Shown here: positions 44,968 through 54,711 of the stretch, piece by piece
Position numbering within the stretch: position 1 is the first letter of the stretch
Layout of the letters: each line of letters starts with the position of its first letter
Assembly: GCF_937863835.1 (NCBI RefSeq)
Contig: NZ_CALMHT010000179.1
Coordinates: 1-64,000, forward strand
Length of the DNA: 64,000 bases
Reading direction: 5' to 3'
Source: an uncultured Prevotella sp.
Lineage (GTDB): Bacteria > Bacteroidota > Bacteroidia > Bacteroidales > Bacteroidaceae
The notes under the pieces: generated by a model
Told to the model about the DNA's origin: nothing
Seen by the model: the letters and a program-made list of their open reading frames with translations, nothing else
Databases searched by the model: none
Made by a program: the position numbers and the translations under genes

Positions 44968-47244
44968 ATGGACGACCAGATACAGAAAGATACAGAGAGA
45001 GAGAAAGCCGACGATAAGATGATTGATGATGCATTTCAGCATCTTTTGGACTCATATTTAGCATCCCGTCATCGTAAAAAGGTTGATATCATAACAAAAG
45101 CTTTTAATTTCGCGCGCCAGGCTCATAAGGGCGTGCGCCGCTTGTCTGGTGAACCATATATTATGCATCCTATCGCTGTGGCACAAATAGCATGCAAAGA
45201 GATAGGACTAGGTTCTACAAGTATCTGTTCGGCACTTCTGCATGATGTTGTAGAAGACACTGATTATACGATAGAAGATATTGAGAACATATTCGGTCCG
45301 AAGATAGCACAGATTGTGGACGGACTGACCAAAATAGCGGGTGGTATATTCGGAGAGCAGGCCTCAGCCCAAGCGGAGAACTTCAAGAAACTGCTACTTA
45401 CGATGAGCGATGATATACGTGTCATACTTATCAAGATATGCGACCGTCTTCATAATATGCGTACACTGGAAAGTCAACCCGCCAACAAGCAATATAAAAT
45501 AGCAGGTGAAACTTTATATATTTATGCGCCTCTTGCCAACAGACTTGGACTAAACAAGATAAAGACTGAACTTGAAAATCTGAGTTTCAGATTCGAGCAT
45601 CCGGAAGAATATAAAAAGATTGAGGACAAACTGAAATCGACGCAGGTTTCACGTGATTCCCTATTTGATGACTTTACCAAGCCTATCAGAGAAGAACTGG
45701 ATGAATTAGGCATCAAATATCAGTTGAAGGCACGTGTAAAAAGTCCCTATTCCATTTGGAGTAAAATGCAGAACAAGCATGTCACATTTGATGAAATATA
45801 TGATATACTTGCTGTAAGAATCATCTATACGCCGAAGAAAAGAGACGAAGAAGTGAATGAATGCTTCCAGATATACGTTGCTATCAATAAGATATATAAG
45901 TCACACCCCGACCGTCTGCGCGACTGGGTGAATCATCCTAAAGCAAATGGTTATCAGGCTCTGCACGTCACCTTGATGAGTAAACAGGGTAGATGGATAG
46001 AAGTGCAGATACGTTCAGACAAGATGGACGAGATTGCGGAACAGGGATTCGCCGCCCACTGGAAATACAAGGACGGTGGTGAGATCACAGAGGACGAAGG
46101 AGAACTGAATGATTGGCTGCGGACAATCAAAGAGATTCTTGACGACCCTCAACCTGATGCGATGGATTTTCTTGATGCAATCAAATTGAATTTATTCGCT
46201 TCAGAGATATTTGTCTTTACGCCAAAGGGTGAAATAAAAACAATGCCCGCCGGATGTACAGCATTGGATTTTGCATTTTCTATTCATACTTTCCTGGGAA
46301 GTCATTGTATCGGCGCGAAAGTGAACCATAAATTGGTTCCACTAAGTCATAAACTGCAAAGCGGTGACCAGGTGGAGATACTTACATCAAAATCACAACA
46401 TGTACAGAAAGCATGGATCAATTTCGTTTCCACTGCTAAGGCGAAGGCTAAAATACAAGCGATACTAAGAAGGGACAGTAGGGAGATACAACACCGTGGA
46501 GAAGAAATTCTGGATGAGTTTATGCAAAGGAACGACATCGAAGTAACTACGAATGTTCTGGATACATTACGGACTTTCCATGATTTGAGCAATACAGACG
46601 ACTTGTTTCTGGCATTAGGGGAAAAGACAATTATATTAGGGAGTAAAGACATTGATGAGATACAAGGTAAGAACAAAGTATCCTCATCTTCAAACTGGCG
46701 CCGATATGTTCCTTTCTTTGCTAAAGAAAAGAAGAAAAACAGTCATGAAGAAGAATCTCAACAACAGTTGTTTGTTGTAGGTGACAAGTTTGACCGCAAG
46801 AAACCTATTTACATAACAGAAGATTCGATCGGTACTTTTATTTTCCCTAGTTGTTGCCACCCCATCCCTGGTGACGATGTATTAGGATACATAAACAATA
46901 AAAACCAAATAGAAATACACAAACGTGTATGTCCTGTTGCCACAAAACTAAAAAGCAGTTTCGGAAACCGTCTGTTGGATGCCAGATGGGATATGCACAA
47001 AAAGCTCTTCTTTGACGCTACTGTTGAAATCAAAGGTATCGACCGTATCGGACTACTTAAGGAAGTGACGACTATTATATCTGAACAGATGAATGTCAAC
47101 ATTCATAAATTGACAATATCCTGTGACGACGGACTGTTTGACGGTTCTCTCGAATTGCGGGTACACGACCGTGATGATATGAAAGTGATCATGGACAGTC
47201 TTAAGAAGGTGGAAGATCTGAAAGAAATATCACAGATACTATAA
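44968..47244 (+). CDS. RelA/SpoT-family (p)ppGpp synthetase/hydrolase
   Basis: The 758-aa enzyme makes and likely removes (p)ppGpp. An HD hydrolase domain is intact with LLHDVVEDTDYT; the synthetase domain has NGYQALHVTLM and the specificity loop RLRD, close to the RxKD form of bifunctional enzymes rather than the acidic RelA form. TGS (EIFVFTPKGEIKTMPAGCTA), a zinc-finger-like segment with CCHPIPGDD, and a C-terminal ACT domain follow. It is the only such enzyme in the window. The pectinesterase begins 24 nt after its stop. Confidence 0.95.
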   Translation: MDDQIQKDTEREKADDKMIDDAFQHLLDSYLASRHRKKVDIITKAFNFARQAHKGVRRLSGEPYIMHPIAVAQIACKEIGLGSTSICSALLHDVVEDTDYTIEDIENIFGPKIAQIVDGLTKIAGGIFGEQASAQAENFKKLLLTMSDDIRVILIKICDRLHNMRTLESQPANKQYKIAGETLYIYAPLANRLGLNKIKTELENLSFRFEHPEEYKKIEDKLKSTQVSRDSLFDDFTKPIREELDELGIKYQLKARVKSPYSIWSKMQNKHVTFDEIYDILAVRIIYTPKKRDEEVNECFQIYVAINKIYKSHPDRLRDWVNHPKANGYQALHVTLMSKQGRWIEVQIRSDKMDEIAEQGFAAHWKYKDGGEITEDEGELNDWLRTIKEILDDPQPDAMDFLDAIKLNLFASEIFVFTPKGEIKTMPAGCTALDFAFSIHTFLGSHCIGAKVNHKLVPLSHKLQSGDQVEILTSKSQHVQKAWINFVSTAKAKAKIQAILRRDSREIQHRGEEILDEFMQRNDIEVTTNVLDTLRTFHDLSNTDDLFLALGEKTIILGSKDIDEIQGKNKVSSSSNWRRYVPFFAKEKKKNSHEEESQQQLFVVGDKFDRKKPIYITEDSIGTFIFPSCCHPIPGDDVLGYINNKNQIEIHKRVCPVATKLKSSFGNRLLDARWDMHKKLFFDATVEIKGIDRIGLLKEVTTIISEQMNVNIHKLTISCDDGLFDGSLELRVHDRDDMKVIMDSLKKVEDLKEISQIL

Positions 47245-47268
47245 ACAGAAAACGAACTACTAACATTT

Positions 47269-48249
47269 ATGAAAAAGAAACTAATCTTAATGACACTTAT
47301 GCTCTCACTGGGCATACAACTTTATGCGGAAAACAAGTATGACAATCCCGACACACTTATCGTGGCACGTGACGGTACTGGACAATTCCGCAATATAGAC
47401 GAAGCACTTGAGGTGTGCCGCGCATTTATGGATTATCATAAAGTGATCTATGTAAAAAAAGGTATATACAAAGAAAAACTAGTAGTACCGCAATGGCTCT
47501 GCCATATTGAAATTTTAGGCGAGGACAGAGATAATACCATTATTACTTACGACGACCACGCGAATATATTTATACCTGGTACGAATAAAAAGATGGGCAC
47601 ATTCCGTACTTATACGATAAAGGTGGAAGGTAATGACATCACTTTTAAGAATATTACGATTGAGAATAATTCAGCCAGATTGGGACAGGCGGTAGCTCTA
47701 CATACAGAAGGTGACCGACTCGTGTTTATCAATTGTCGTTTTCTCGGTCATCAGGATACAATCTACACCGGTTCAGCCGGTTCTCGACTTTTCTTTAAGG
47801 ATTGTTATATAGAAGGTACGACTGATTTTATATTCGGTCCGGCAACGGCCTGGTTTGAGAATTGCGACATATTCAGTAAAATCAATTCTTATGTGACAGC
47901 GGCATCTACACCTGCTGATATAACTTATGGGTATATATTCAATCATTGCAAGTTGCGTGCGGCGGAAGGTGCTGATAAAGTTTATCTGGGTAGACCCTGG
48001 AGGCCCTACGCATACACGCTGTTTATGAATTGCGACTTAGGTAAACAGATTCGTCCTGAGGGATGGTTCAACTGGAGTAATCCCGCCAACGAGAAAACAG
48101 CCCGTTATATGGAATATAATAATAATGGAGAAGGTGCAAATACATCTGGGCGCGTACTGTGGAGCAAACAACTCACAAAGAAAGAAGCTGCAAAGATAAC
48201 AATTTCGGAAGTGTTTAAAATAGACAACAAATGGATTCCAAATGAATAA
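47269..48249 (+). CDS. Pectin methylesterase (CE8)
   Basis: The 326-aa exported beta-helix protein removes methyl groups from pectin. A signal peptide ends near LYAENK. Conserved pieces: GQAVALHT (Gln), LGHQDTIY (Gln and catalytic Asp), GTTDFIFG (Asp nucleophile) and LGRPWR (Arg, Trp). All catalytic residues are present. It follows rsh with a 24-nt gap and ends in a strong terminator, so it may be read from the rsh promoter. No pectin-utilization locus surrounds it, which is unusual for a plant-polysaccharide gene. Confidence 0.92.
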   Translation: MKKKLILMTLMLSLGIQLYAENKYDNPDTLIVARDGTGQFRNIDEALEVCRAFMDYHKVIYVKKGIYKEKLVVPQWLCHIEILGEDRDNTIITYDDHANIFIPGTNKKMGTFRTYTIKVEGNDITFKNITIENNSARLGQAVALHTEGDRLVFINCRFLGHQDTIYTGSAGSRLFFKDCYIEGTTDFIFGPATAWFENCDIFSKINSYVTAASTPADITYGYIFNHCKLRAAEGADKVYLGRPWRPYAYTLFMNCDLGKQIRPEGWFNWSNPANEKTARYMEYNNNGEGANTSGRVLWSKQLTKKEAAKITISEVFKIDNKWIPNE

Positions 48250-48257
48250 TACGAAAA

Positions 48258-48296
48258 CAGCCATCCTTTCATACCGAAAAGATGGCTGCTTTTTTA
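48258..48296 (+). terminator. Pectinesterase terminator
   Basis: CAGCCATC (48258-48265) pairs with GATGGCTG (48281-48288) with partial inner pairing of CTTTC with GAAAA, then a T run. It lies against the stop of the convergent MerR-like gene. Confidence 0.8.
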
Positions 48297-48644
48297 TGTC
48301 AGATAGTCCAACTGTTTCTTCAATGCTTTCAATTCGTTCCTTACAGAAGTAAGTTTTTCAAGAACATCTGCTTTCTTGTCCACTCCTTCCCTATTGGCAT
48401 GAAGCATTTTCTTGGCAGCAGAAATCTTGAAGCCACGCACTTTCACAAGATTATAAACGACCTTAAGGTGTTCGATGTCTTTCTCCACATATCTACGAAT
48501 GTTTGTTCCTCGTATAGTCTGTGGTTTCAGGGTCGGAATTTCATTCTCCCAAAATCTTATCAGACTGGCATTGACACCTAGCATATCAGCTACTTCACTT
48601 ATCGAATAGTATAACTTGTGTGATTTTGTAGTATTTTCTTCCAT
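48294..48644 (-). CDS. MerR-family regulator
   Basis: The 116-aa protein has a MerR winged helix (YYSISEVADMLGVNASLIRFWENEIPTLKP, then RRYVEKDIEHL) and a C-terminal coiled coil. It lacks a clear ligand-binding domain, so it is a short, MlrA/YcgE-like form common in Bacteroidota. The start MEENTTKSH is chosen because upstream codons lie near its -7 box. Its promoter overlaps that of alaS. Confidence 0.85.
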   Translation of the reverse strand: MEENTTKSHKLYYSISEVADMLGVNASLIRFWENEIPTLKPQTIRGTNIRRYVEKDIEHLKVVYNLVKVRGFKISAAKKMLHANREGVDKKADVLEKLTSVRNELKALKKQLDYLT

Positions 48645-48679
48645 GATAACACCTTTTTTATCAATCAATTATTAAATTA

Positions 48680-48711
48680 TTTGCAAAAATAATGAAAACG
48701 CCGTATCTTTG
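48680..48711. promoter_or_regulatory. Overlapping merR/alaS divergent promoters
   Basis: Plus strand: TTTG (48680-48683), 20 nt, TATCTTTG (48704-48711) for alaS. Minus strand: TATTTTTG (48691-48684) for the MerR-like gene. The two boxes are interleaved, so the promoters cannot both be occupied at once. Confidence 0.65.
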
Positions 48712-48753
48712 CAACACTTTTGGAAGAAATTTAAAATAAAAGACGAAAATAAT

Positions 48754-51375
48754 ATGATGACAGCTAATGAAATCCGCGACTCTTACAAAAAGTTTTTTGA
48801 GTCGAAAGGACACCTCATCGTACCATCAGCCCCTATGGTTATTAAGGATGATCCTACGTTGATGTTCACTAATGCAGGTATGAACCAGTTTAAGGATATT
48901 ATCCTTGGCACACGCGAACCGAAGTCTCGCAGGGCCACAGACTCACAGAAATGTCTTCGCGTTAGTGGAAAACATAACGACCTTGAAGAAGTAGGACACG
49001 ACACTTATCACCACACAATGTTTGAGATGCTAGGCAACTGGAGCTTTGGTGATTATTTCAAAGAAGGAGCTCTTGATTATGCATGGGAGTATCTTGTAGA
49101 CGTGCTTCACCTCGATCCTAAAAATCTTTACGCCACGGTATTTGAAGGTTCTAAAGAAGAGGGACTTCCACGTGATGATGAAGCGGCTTCGATATGGGCT
49201 AAACATCTTCCTGCTGATCATATTATCAACGGCAACAAACACGACAACTTCTGGGAAATGGGCGAAACAGGTCCTTGCGGTCCTTGCTCTGAAATACATC
49301 TGGACTCGCGGACTGAGGAAGAAAAAGCGAAAACGCCAGGTAGAGAACTCGTAAACAAAGATGATCCACAGGTTATCGAAATATGGAATATCGTGTTCAT
49401 GCAGTATAACCGTAAGGCTGACAACAGTCTTGAGCCGTTACCTATGCATGTTATCGATACAGGTATGGGATTTGAACGTCTGGTACGCGCGCTCCAAGGC
49501 AAGCACTCCAATTATGACACAGATGTATTCCAGCCTATCATCAAGGAAATTGCCCGTCTGTCGAACAAGGTATATGGCAAGGACGAAAAGACAGACATCG
49601 CCATGCGTGTTGTAGCCGACCACTTACGTGCTGTTGCCTTCTCTATCGCAGACGGTCAGTTGCCAAGCAATGCTAAAGCCGGTTATGTCATCCGTCGTAT
49701 TCTCCGCCGTGCAGTACGTTACGCATATACATTCCTCGATCAGAAAGAGGCTTTCTTATATAAACTATTACCTGTCCTCATCCATGAGATGGGTAATGCT
49801 TATCCTGAACTGCCCGCTCAGCGTGAACTGATTGGGCGTGTTATGAAAGAAGAGGAAGACTCATTCCTTCGCACCCTTGAAAAGGGTATCAATCTGTTGT
49901 CTGATGCAATGGATGTCCTCAAAAAAGAAGGAAAGAAAGAGCTGGACGGTGTTCAGGCTTTCCGTATGTTCGACACTTACGGATTTCCTCTCGACCTCAC
50001 CGAACTTATTTGTCGTGAGAACGGATATACTGTTGATGAAAAGCAGTTTAACGAGGAAATGCAAAAGCAGAAAGAGCGTGCACGCAACGCTGCGCAAGTA
50101 GAAAACAGCGACTGGGTAGAAATCAAAGCCGGTGAACAGCAGTTTGTCGGTTACGACTTTACAGAACACGACTGTCATATCTTGCGCTACCGTAAAGTAA
50201 CACAGAAAAAGAATACTTTCTTTGAACTTGTATTTGACTACACTCCATTCTATGGAGAGATGGGTGGTCAGGTAGGCGACTGCGGTGTGATATGCAGCGA
50301 AAACGAGACAATCGACATCATAGATACAAAACGTGAGAATGGTCAATCTATTCATATTGTAAAGAAACTGCCGGAAAATCCGCAGGCCGACTTCATGGCA
50401 TGCGTCGATATCGACAAACGTAACGGAAGTGCAGCTAACCATACTGCCACCCACTTACTCGACTATGCATTGAAACAGGTCTTGGGTGACCATGTAGAAC
50501 AGAAAGGTTCTTTTGTCAGTGCAGACACTCTGCGTTTTGACTTTTCCCATTTCCAGAAAGTAACAGATGAAGAAATCCGTCAGGTGGAACGCATCGTCAA
50601 TGACATGATCCGTCAGGACCTTCCTCTAGACGAACACCGTGATACTCCTATTGAAGAAGCAAAAAAACTTGGTGCCGTTGCTCTCTTCGGTGAAAAGTAC
50701 GGAGACAAAGTACGTGTTGTTCGTTTTGGTCCCAGTTGTGAGTTCTGTGGTGGTATCCACGCCAAGTCGACCGGTCGCATCGGAATGTTGAAGATCACAT
50801 CAGAGAGCAGTGTCGCTGCCGGTATTCGTCGTATTGAAGCGAAGACAGGTAAGGAATGCGAAGAGATGATGTACACACTCGAAGACGGCATACGCGCTAT
50901 CCGCAGCATGTTCAATAATGCCAAGGACCTGCAGGGTGTCATTGAGAAATATATCGAGGAACATGACTCTATGAAGAAAGATATCGAGAAATTCCAAGCT
51001 CAAACTGTAGAACGTGCCAAAGAGAAATTAATTGCTCAAGCCAAAGAAATAAACGGTGTCAAAGTGATTACAGCCGTTTTGCCGTTGGATGCTGCGGCCG
51101 CCAAGGACTTAGTGTTCAAGATACGTGAGGCTGTACCTGAGAACTTGATATGCGTAATAGGCTCAGTCGCTGCAGACAAACCGATGTTGAGTGTGATGCT
51201 CAGCGATGACATGGTCAAAGAACACAGTTTGAATGCAGGACAAATGGTTCGCGAAGCTGCCAAACTGATTCAAGGTGGCGGTGGCGGTCAGCCACATTAC
51301 GCTACCGCGGGAGGCAAAAATGCAGATGGACTTTCGTCCGCTGTAGATAAAGTGATTGAATTAGCAAAATTATAA
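48754..51375 (+). CDS. alaS: Alanyl-tRNA synthetase
   Basis: AlaS (873 aa) charges tRNA-Ala. The class II catalytic core, the editing-site HTATH in [13 protein letters not shown], and a zinc-ligand [16 protein letters not shown] are clear; the C-Ala domain and [13 protein letters not shown] end close it. The start [15 protein letters not shown] (48754 or 48757) is used; a longer reading from 48709 begins at a TTG within the promoter. A strong bidirectional terminator follows. Confidence 0.97.
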   Translation: MMTANEIRDSYKKFFESKGHLIVPSAPMVIKDDPTLMFTNAGMNQFKDIILGTREPKSRRATDSQKCLRVSGKHNDLEEVGHDTYHHTMFEMLGNWSFGDYFKEGALDYAWEYLVDVLHLDPKNLYATVFEGSKEEGLPRDDEAASIWAKHLPADHIINGNKHDNFWEMGETGPCGPCSEIHLDSRTEEEKAKTPGRELVNKDDPQVIEIWNIVFMQYNRKADNSLEPLPMHVIDTGMGFERLVRALQGKHSNYDTDVFQPIIKEIARLSNKVYGKDEKTDIAMRVVADHLRAVAFSIADGQLPSNAKAGYVIRRILRRAVRYAYTFLDQKEAFLYKLLPVLIHEMGNAYPELPAQRELIGRVMKEEEDSFLRTLEKGINLLSDAMDVLKKEGKKELDGVQAFRMFDTYGFPLDLTELICRENGYTVDEKQFNEEMQKQKERARNAAQVENSDWVEIKAGEQQFVGYDFTEHDCHILRYRKVTQKKNTFFELVFDYTPFYGEMGGQVGDCGVICSENETIDIIDTKRENGQSIHIVKKLPENPQADFMACVDIDKRNGSAANHTATHLLDYALKQVLGDHVEQKGSFVSADTLRFDFSHFQKVTDEEIRQVERIVNDMIRQDLPLDEHRDTPIEEAKKLGAVALFGEKYGDKVRVVRFGPSCEFCGGIHAKSTGRIGMLKITSESSVAAGIRRIEAKTGKECEEMMYTLEDGIRAIRSMFNNAKDLQGVIEKYIEEHDSMKKDIEKFQAQTVERAKEKLIAQAKEINGVKVITAVLPLDAAAAKDLVFKIREAVPENLICVIGSVAADKPMLSVMLSDDMVKEHSLNAGQMVREAAKLIQGGGGGQPHYATAGGKNADGLSSAVDKVIELAKL

Positions 51376-51381
51376 GATAAC

Positions 51382-51418
51382 AAAGGCGGAATTTTTATTA
51401 GTTCCGCCTTTTTCTTTT
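51382..51418. terminator. Bidirectional terminator, alaS and btuC
   Basis: AAGGCGGAA (51383-51391) pairs with TTCCGCCTT (51402-51410), flanked by a T run on the plus strand and by A-rich sequence on the other side, so it can stop both convergent genes. Confidence 0.85.
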
Positions 51419-51420
51419 AA

Positions 51421-52437
51421 TTATTTCTTTCTTTGTTTTGCGATGACATAGATGATTACCGGCGCTCCCAACATCGGAGTAACGGCATTCAGCGGTATGA
51501 CGCCCATATCACCAGGAAGTGTACAAATGATATTGCAAAGCAATGCAACCACACTTCCCGTCAAAATCGTGGCAGGCAAAAGACTGCGATGATTTTCGGT
51601 AGTCAACAGTAATCTAGCTATATGAGGAACAGCTAAACCGATAAACGCTATCGGTCCGCAGAAGGCTGTAGTGATAGCTGAAAGCAATCCTGTTACTACC
51701 AAGAGCCAATTACGTACCCTCACAACGTTGATTCCCAGATTTTCGGCATAGCGTTCACCTAACAGCAAAGCATTCAACGGCTTAATAAGCATAACAGATG
51801 CTGTCAGTCCTAACAGAGTCACTGCTGCGAAAATTGGCATCTGTCGCATCGACACACCACCGAAATTACCCATTCCCCACACCATATACGACTTGACGCC
51901 TTCTTCTGTAGCAAAGAAATTAAGTAAAGATGTAGCAGCGGTTGAAATATATCCAATCATGATACCGATGATAAGCAGCATCACATTGTTGCGAACAATA
52001 GCTGAGAAAAAGAAGATAATCACAGTGACCAACATAGCACCTACAAAAGCTGCGAAGAAGATAGCAGCAAAACCGGTAATACTAACAGTTCCTGCCGATA
52101 TACTGCCACCGAACATCAACATAACAAGGGCTACGCCCAATCCGGCTCCACTGTTGATACCAAAGATAGAAGGACCTGCTAACGGGTTCTTGAATGCTGT
52201 CTGCAGCATCAGTCCACTTACAGCAAGAGCTGCACCGCACAAAAGGGCGGTGAGAGCCTGTGGAAGCCGAGACCCAAGAATGATAAAACGCCAAGATTCC
52301 CTTTCGGTTACACCATTGAAGATAATGTTCGCAACATCCTTCAACGGAATAGACACAGAACCCATAATTAGATTCAATGCGAACAAAACCACAATCAGTA
52401 CACCTAAAAGCAAACAATATCGTGTTCCTTTACTCAT
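51421..52437 (-). CDS. btuC: Cobalamin ABC transporter permease (FecCD family)
   Basis: The 338-aa inner-membrane permease has nine or ten helices and the FecCD signatures LPQALTALLCGAALAVSGLM, then NPLAGPSIFGINSGAG near the start and GLAVPHIARLL before the end. It would take B12 from the periplasmic binding protein. The operon context (riboswitch, btuB, btuG, btuF) supports B12. No ATP-binding subunit follows; the gene ends at the alaS terminator. Confidence 0.88.
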   Translation of the reverse strand: MSKGTRYCLLLGVLIVVLFALNLIMGSVSIPLKDVANIIFNGVTERESWRFIILGSRLPQALTALLCGAALAVSGLMLQTAFKNPLAGPSIFGINSGAGLGVALVMLMFGGSISAGTVSITGFAAIFFAAFVGAMLVTVIIFFFSAIVRNNVMLLIIGIMIGYISTAATSLLNFFATEEGVKSYMVWGMGNFGGVSMRQMPIFAAVTLLGLTASVMLIKPLNALLLGERYAENLGINVVRVRNWLLVVTGLLSAITTAFCGPIAFIGLAVPHIARLLLTTENHRSLLPATILTGSVVALLCNIICTLPGDMGVIPLNAVTPMLGAPVIIYVIAKQRKK

Positions 52438-52490
52438 ATAGTATATAAAACGCAGCTATCTGTTAATTATTATCTCCTTCCACCGAAGAA

Positions 52491-53606
52491 TTATTTTACT
52501 TGATAAAAGTATTTTAGTTTCATAAACCGATTAGATTCAGGATGGAATATCTGAATAAAATCCTGCAAAAGATAATCAGGTCGGAATGGAGATTCTTCAT
52601 AAAATTTTGAATCTTCTACGTTACAACTATATACATTTCTATTTTTATATGCTTTAAACTGGGCATAAGCTGCGTATTCCGTCAGCATTTTGGACAATGT
52701 TTCAGTACTGCCGTCTCTTGTAAGCCAAACATCCGCATTACATGCCTTTGACATGACCGTTTCAAAAGGCAAAGCCATACTGCCTCCGTGTGTATCACCT
52801 GCAAAAGGATATTGTCCGCCGGCATCTTTTATCATCTGCCCCATCGTACTATTGCCGCCAGGTACATACCAGACAGAACCGGTTATTTTATCCATCAGAA
52901 CAATCGGGTGATGTTTAAACGAACTTGCGTACTCTTTATCTGCCCTATAGCAACTGTCCACATGAGCAAATAATGTCTCCGATTGTTTCTCACGTCCAAA
53001 GAGCAGACCATAAAACTTCATCCATTCTGCTCTTCCAAGAGCGGACGATTCCATATAATCCGCACACTCCACAAGTGGTACACCGATTTCTTCCAGTTTA
53101 CCATATCCACCACTATTCTGAAACGGTGAGAGCAATATGGCATCTGGTTTCGTATCAATGATTTTCTCTATGTCGGGTCCCATACCTTCACCGCAATCAA
53201 CCATCTTATGCGCTTTACACTGTTGCTGAATCCAAGGTATCTTGATATATTTCAAATCACATACACCTGCAATGGCATTCCTTGCACCCAAAGTCTGTAT
53301 CAATGCACAATGCACTGTGGTAAACACGATAGTTCGCTGTAATGGGGTACGTATCACAGTGCCTTCTTCCGGCAAATCCGCAGGTGTATTTTCACTGCGA
53401 GGTACCAGCACATATCGGTGAAGCACCTTTCCTTTGTGCCAAGGATCAGCTATATCTACCGTGGTATAGTCCGCATGTCTCACAATGGTGAGCAGATTTG
53501 CATACTTCAGTTGAAGAGTATCACCGCCTCCACTTTGAGCGGTTTTGTTCCCGCAAGAAGTGAAGATGGTGATTATTGTGATTGCGATAAATAGATATCT
53601 TTTCAT
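52491..53606 (-). CDS. btuF: Cobalamin-binding lipoprotein (BtuF-like)
   Basis: The 371-aa lipoprotein (signal MKRYLFIAITIITIFTSC) has a two-lobed helical-backbone binding fold: a first lobe with VVFTT-type strands and RNAIAGVCDL, a hinge with IEKIIDTKPDAILLSP, and a second lobe (VLMDKITGSVWYVPGGNSTM). It is the substrate-binding protein of a FecCD-type importer. It sits 5 nt after btuG and 53 nt before btuC. B12 as substrate is inferred from the riboswitch and neighbours. Confidence 0.85.
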   Translation of the reverse strand: MKRYLFIAITIITIFTSCGNKTAQSGGGDTLQLKYANLLTIVRHADYTTVDIADPWHKGKVLHRYVLVPRSENTPADLPEEGTVIRTPLQRTIVFTTVHCALIQTLGARNAIAGVCDLKYIKIPWIQQQCKAHKMVDCGEGMGPDIEKIIDTKPDAILLSPFQNSGGYGKLEEIGVPLVECADYMESSALGRAEWMKFYGLLFGREKQSETLFAHVDSCYRADKEYASSFKHHPIVLMDKITGSVWYVPGGNSTMGQMIKDAGGQYPFAGDTHGGSMALPFETVMSKACNADVWLTRDGSTETLSKMLTEYAAYAQFKAYKNRNVYSCNVEDSKFYEESPFRPDYLLQDFIQIFHPESNRFMKLKYFYQVK

Positions 53607-53611
53607 CCGGA

Positions 53612-54700
53612 TTATCTCATAAATACGATATGACTGGGGCTAACACCGCCCGAAGCGAATGTTGTCTTATAAGTTCCATCAGAAGCGAAATGATAAATAT
53701 TACCTTCCGTTGCATAGTCTGTCGTTCCAAGATAGAAACTACCATCATAAGGATTGATATCAAAACTGTAAACACTTGTATTAGTCAAAACTGTAGGTAC
53801 ATTTTTCAAGAAAGAAGATGTATCAGTCTTGCCTGTCGAAATATTATAAGAATAGAAAGATGTCGTCGTAGCATAAGTTTTCCAGTTGGTTACACAATTT
53901 ACGATATACAACACATCATCCTTGATAGCCATCGACGTGCTTCCTCCGATTTCCGTAACGGTCTTTTTTGTCCTATTATAAGAATAAACGGTTCCAGCAT
54001 AATTTGCATCGTAACCTTGAATGAAAATGTTACCTTTAGAATCAGCAATCATCTTTTGAGGGTTATTACATACCGTTATATCATCTCCGTCTTTCGTAAA
54101 TGTAGACTCGTCAATAACATCCATTAGGCTCAATTTACCATATCCGTTGCATATTACATATAATTTTCCATCATAATAAACGATGTTTTCCGGATTGGCT
54201 GCCACTTGACACGAAGCGACATATTTCAAGTCACTTTTGGTGAATTTAAGAACATAACCGCCATAAGTAGTCACATACAGATAGTCACCGTTCACAATAG
54301 CCTTACGTGGCTGTCCCTGAGTAGAAGTAAAAGTATAAGAGGCCGTCTTCATACCAGCACCGTTCATCTTAGCCATGTAAGAAGAACCGTACACCAGCAT
54401 ATACAGATTCTCACCGTCAGTAATCAGGTCTTCGCCTGTATCACCTATTTTCGTACCATTCTGCGACAAATAGATAGCTTTATTACAGATAGTATCCTGT
54501 AAGAAATTGAACACCTCTAATGTAGAATTGTTTCCTTTATAAGAACCCTCGTTCAACACGAAAGCGCGAGTTTTCGGTAATGTGACTTTGGAACCCGAAT
54601 AATCTACATAATCACTGTCATCACTAGAACAAGATGTGAATCCTGCTGACAGAATCAGTCCGAATATGACTGACAGATACAAACTTTTTCTTAATTTCAT
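53612..54700 (-). CDS. btuG: Surface B12-binding lipoprotein, BtuG-like beta-propeller
   Basis: The 362-aa lipoprotein has a signal with lipobox (GLILSAGFTSC), a polar linker and a DUF5074-type propeller: each blade contains strands like NLYMLVYGSSYMAK and YLYVTTYGGYVLKF. In Bacteroides thetaiotaomicron BtuG is an outer-membrane lipoprotein that binds B12 with very high affinity and docks on BtuB. Its place directly after btuB and before btuF matches that system. Confidence 0.85.
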   Translation of the reverse strand: MKLRKSLYLSVIFGLILSAGFTSCSSDDSDYVDYSGSKVTLPKTRAFVLNEGSYKGNNSTLEVFNFLQDTICNKAIYLSQNGTKIGDTGEDLITDGENLYMLVYGSSYMAKMNGAGMKTASYTFTSTQGQPRKAIVNGDYLYVTTYGGYVLKFTKSDLKYVASCQVAANPENIVYYDGKLYVICNGYGKLSLMDVIDESTFTKDGDDITVCNNPQKMIADSKGNIFIQGYDANYAGTVYSYNRTKKTVTEIGGSTSMAIKDDVLYIVNCVTNWKTYATTTSFYSYNISTGKTDTSSFLKNVPTVLTNTSVYSFDINPYDGSFYLGTTDYATEGNIYHFASDGTYKTTFASGGVSPSHIVFMR

Positions 54701-54711
54701 AATCTCTTATT

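Noticed and set aside
48709..48753. An earlier TTG start for alaS
   Set aside because: It lies inside the -7 box of the alaS promoter, so the transcript would begin after it.
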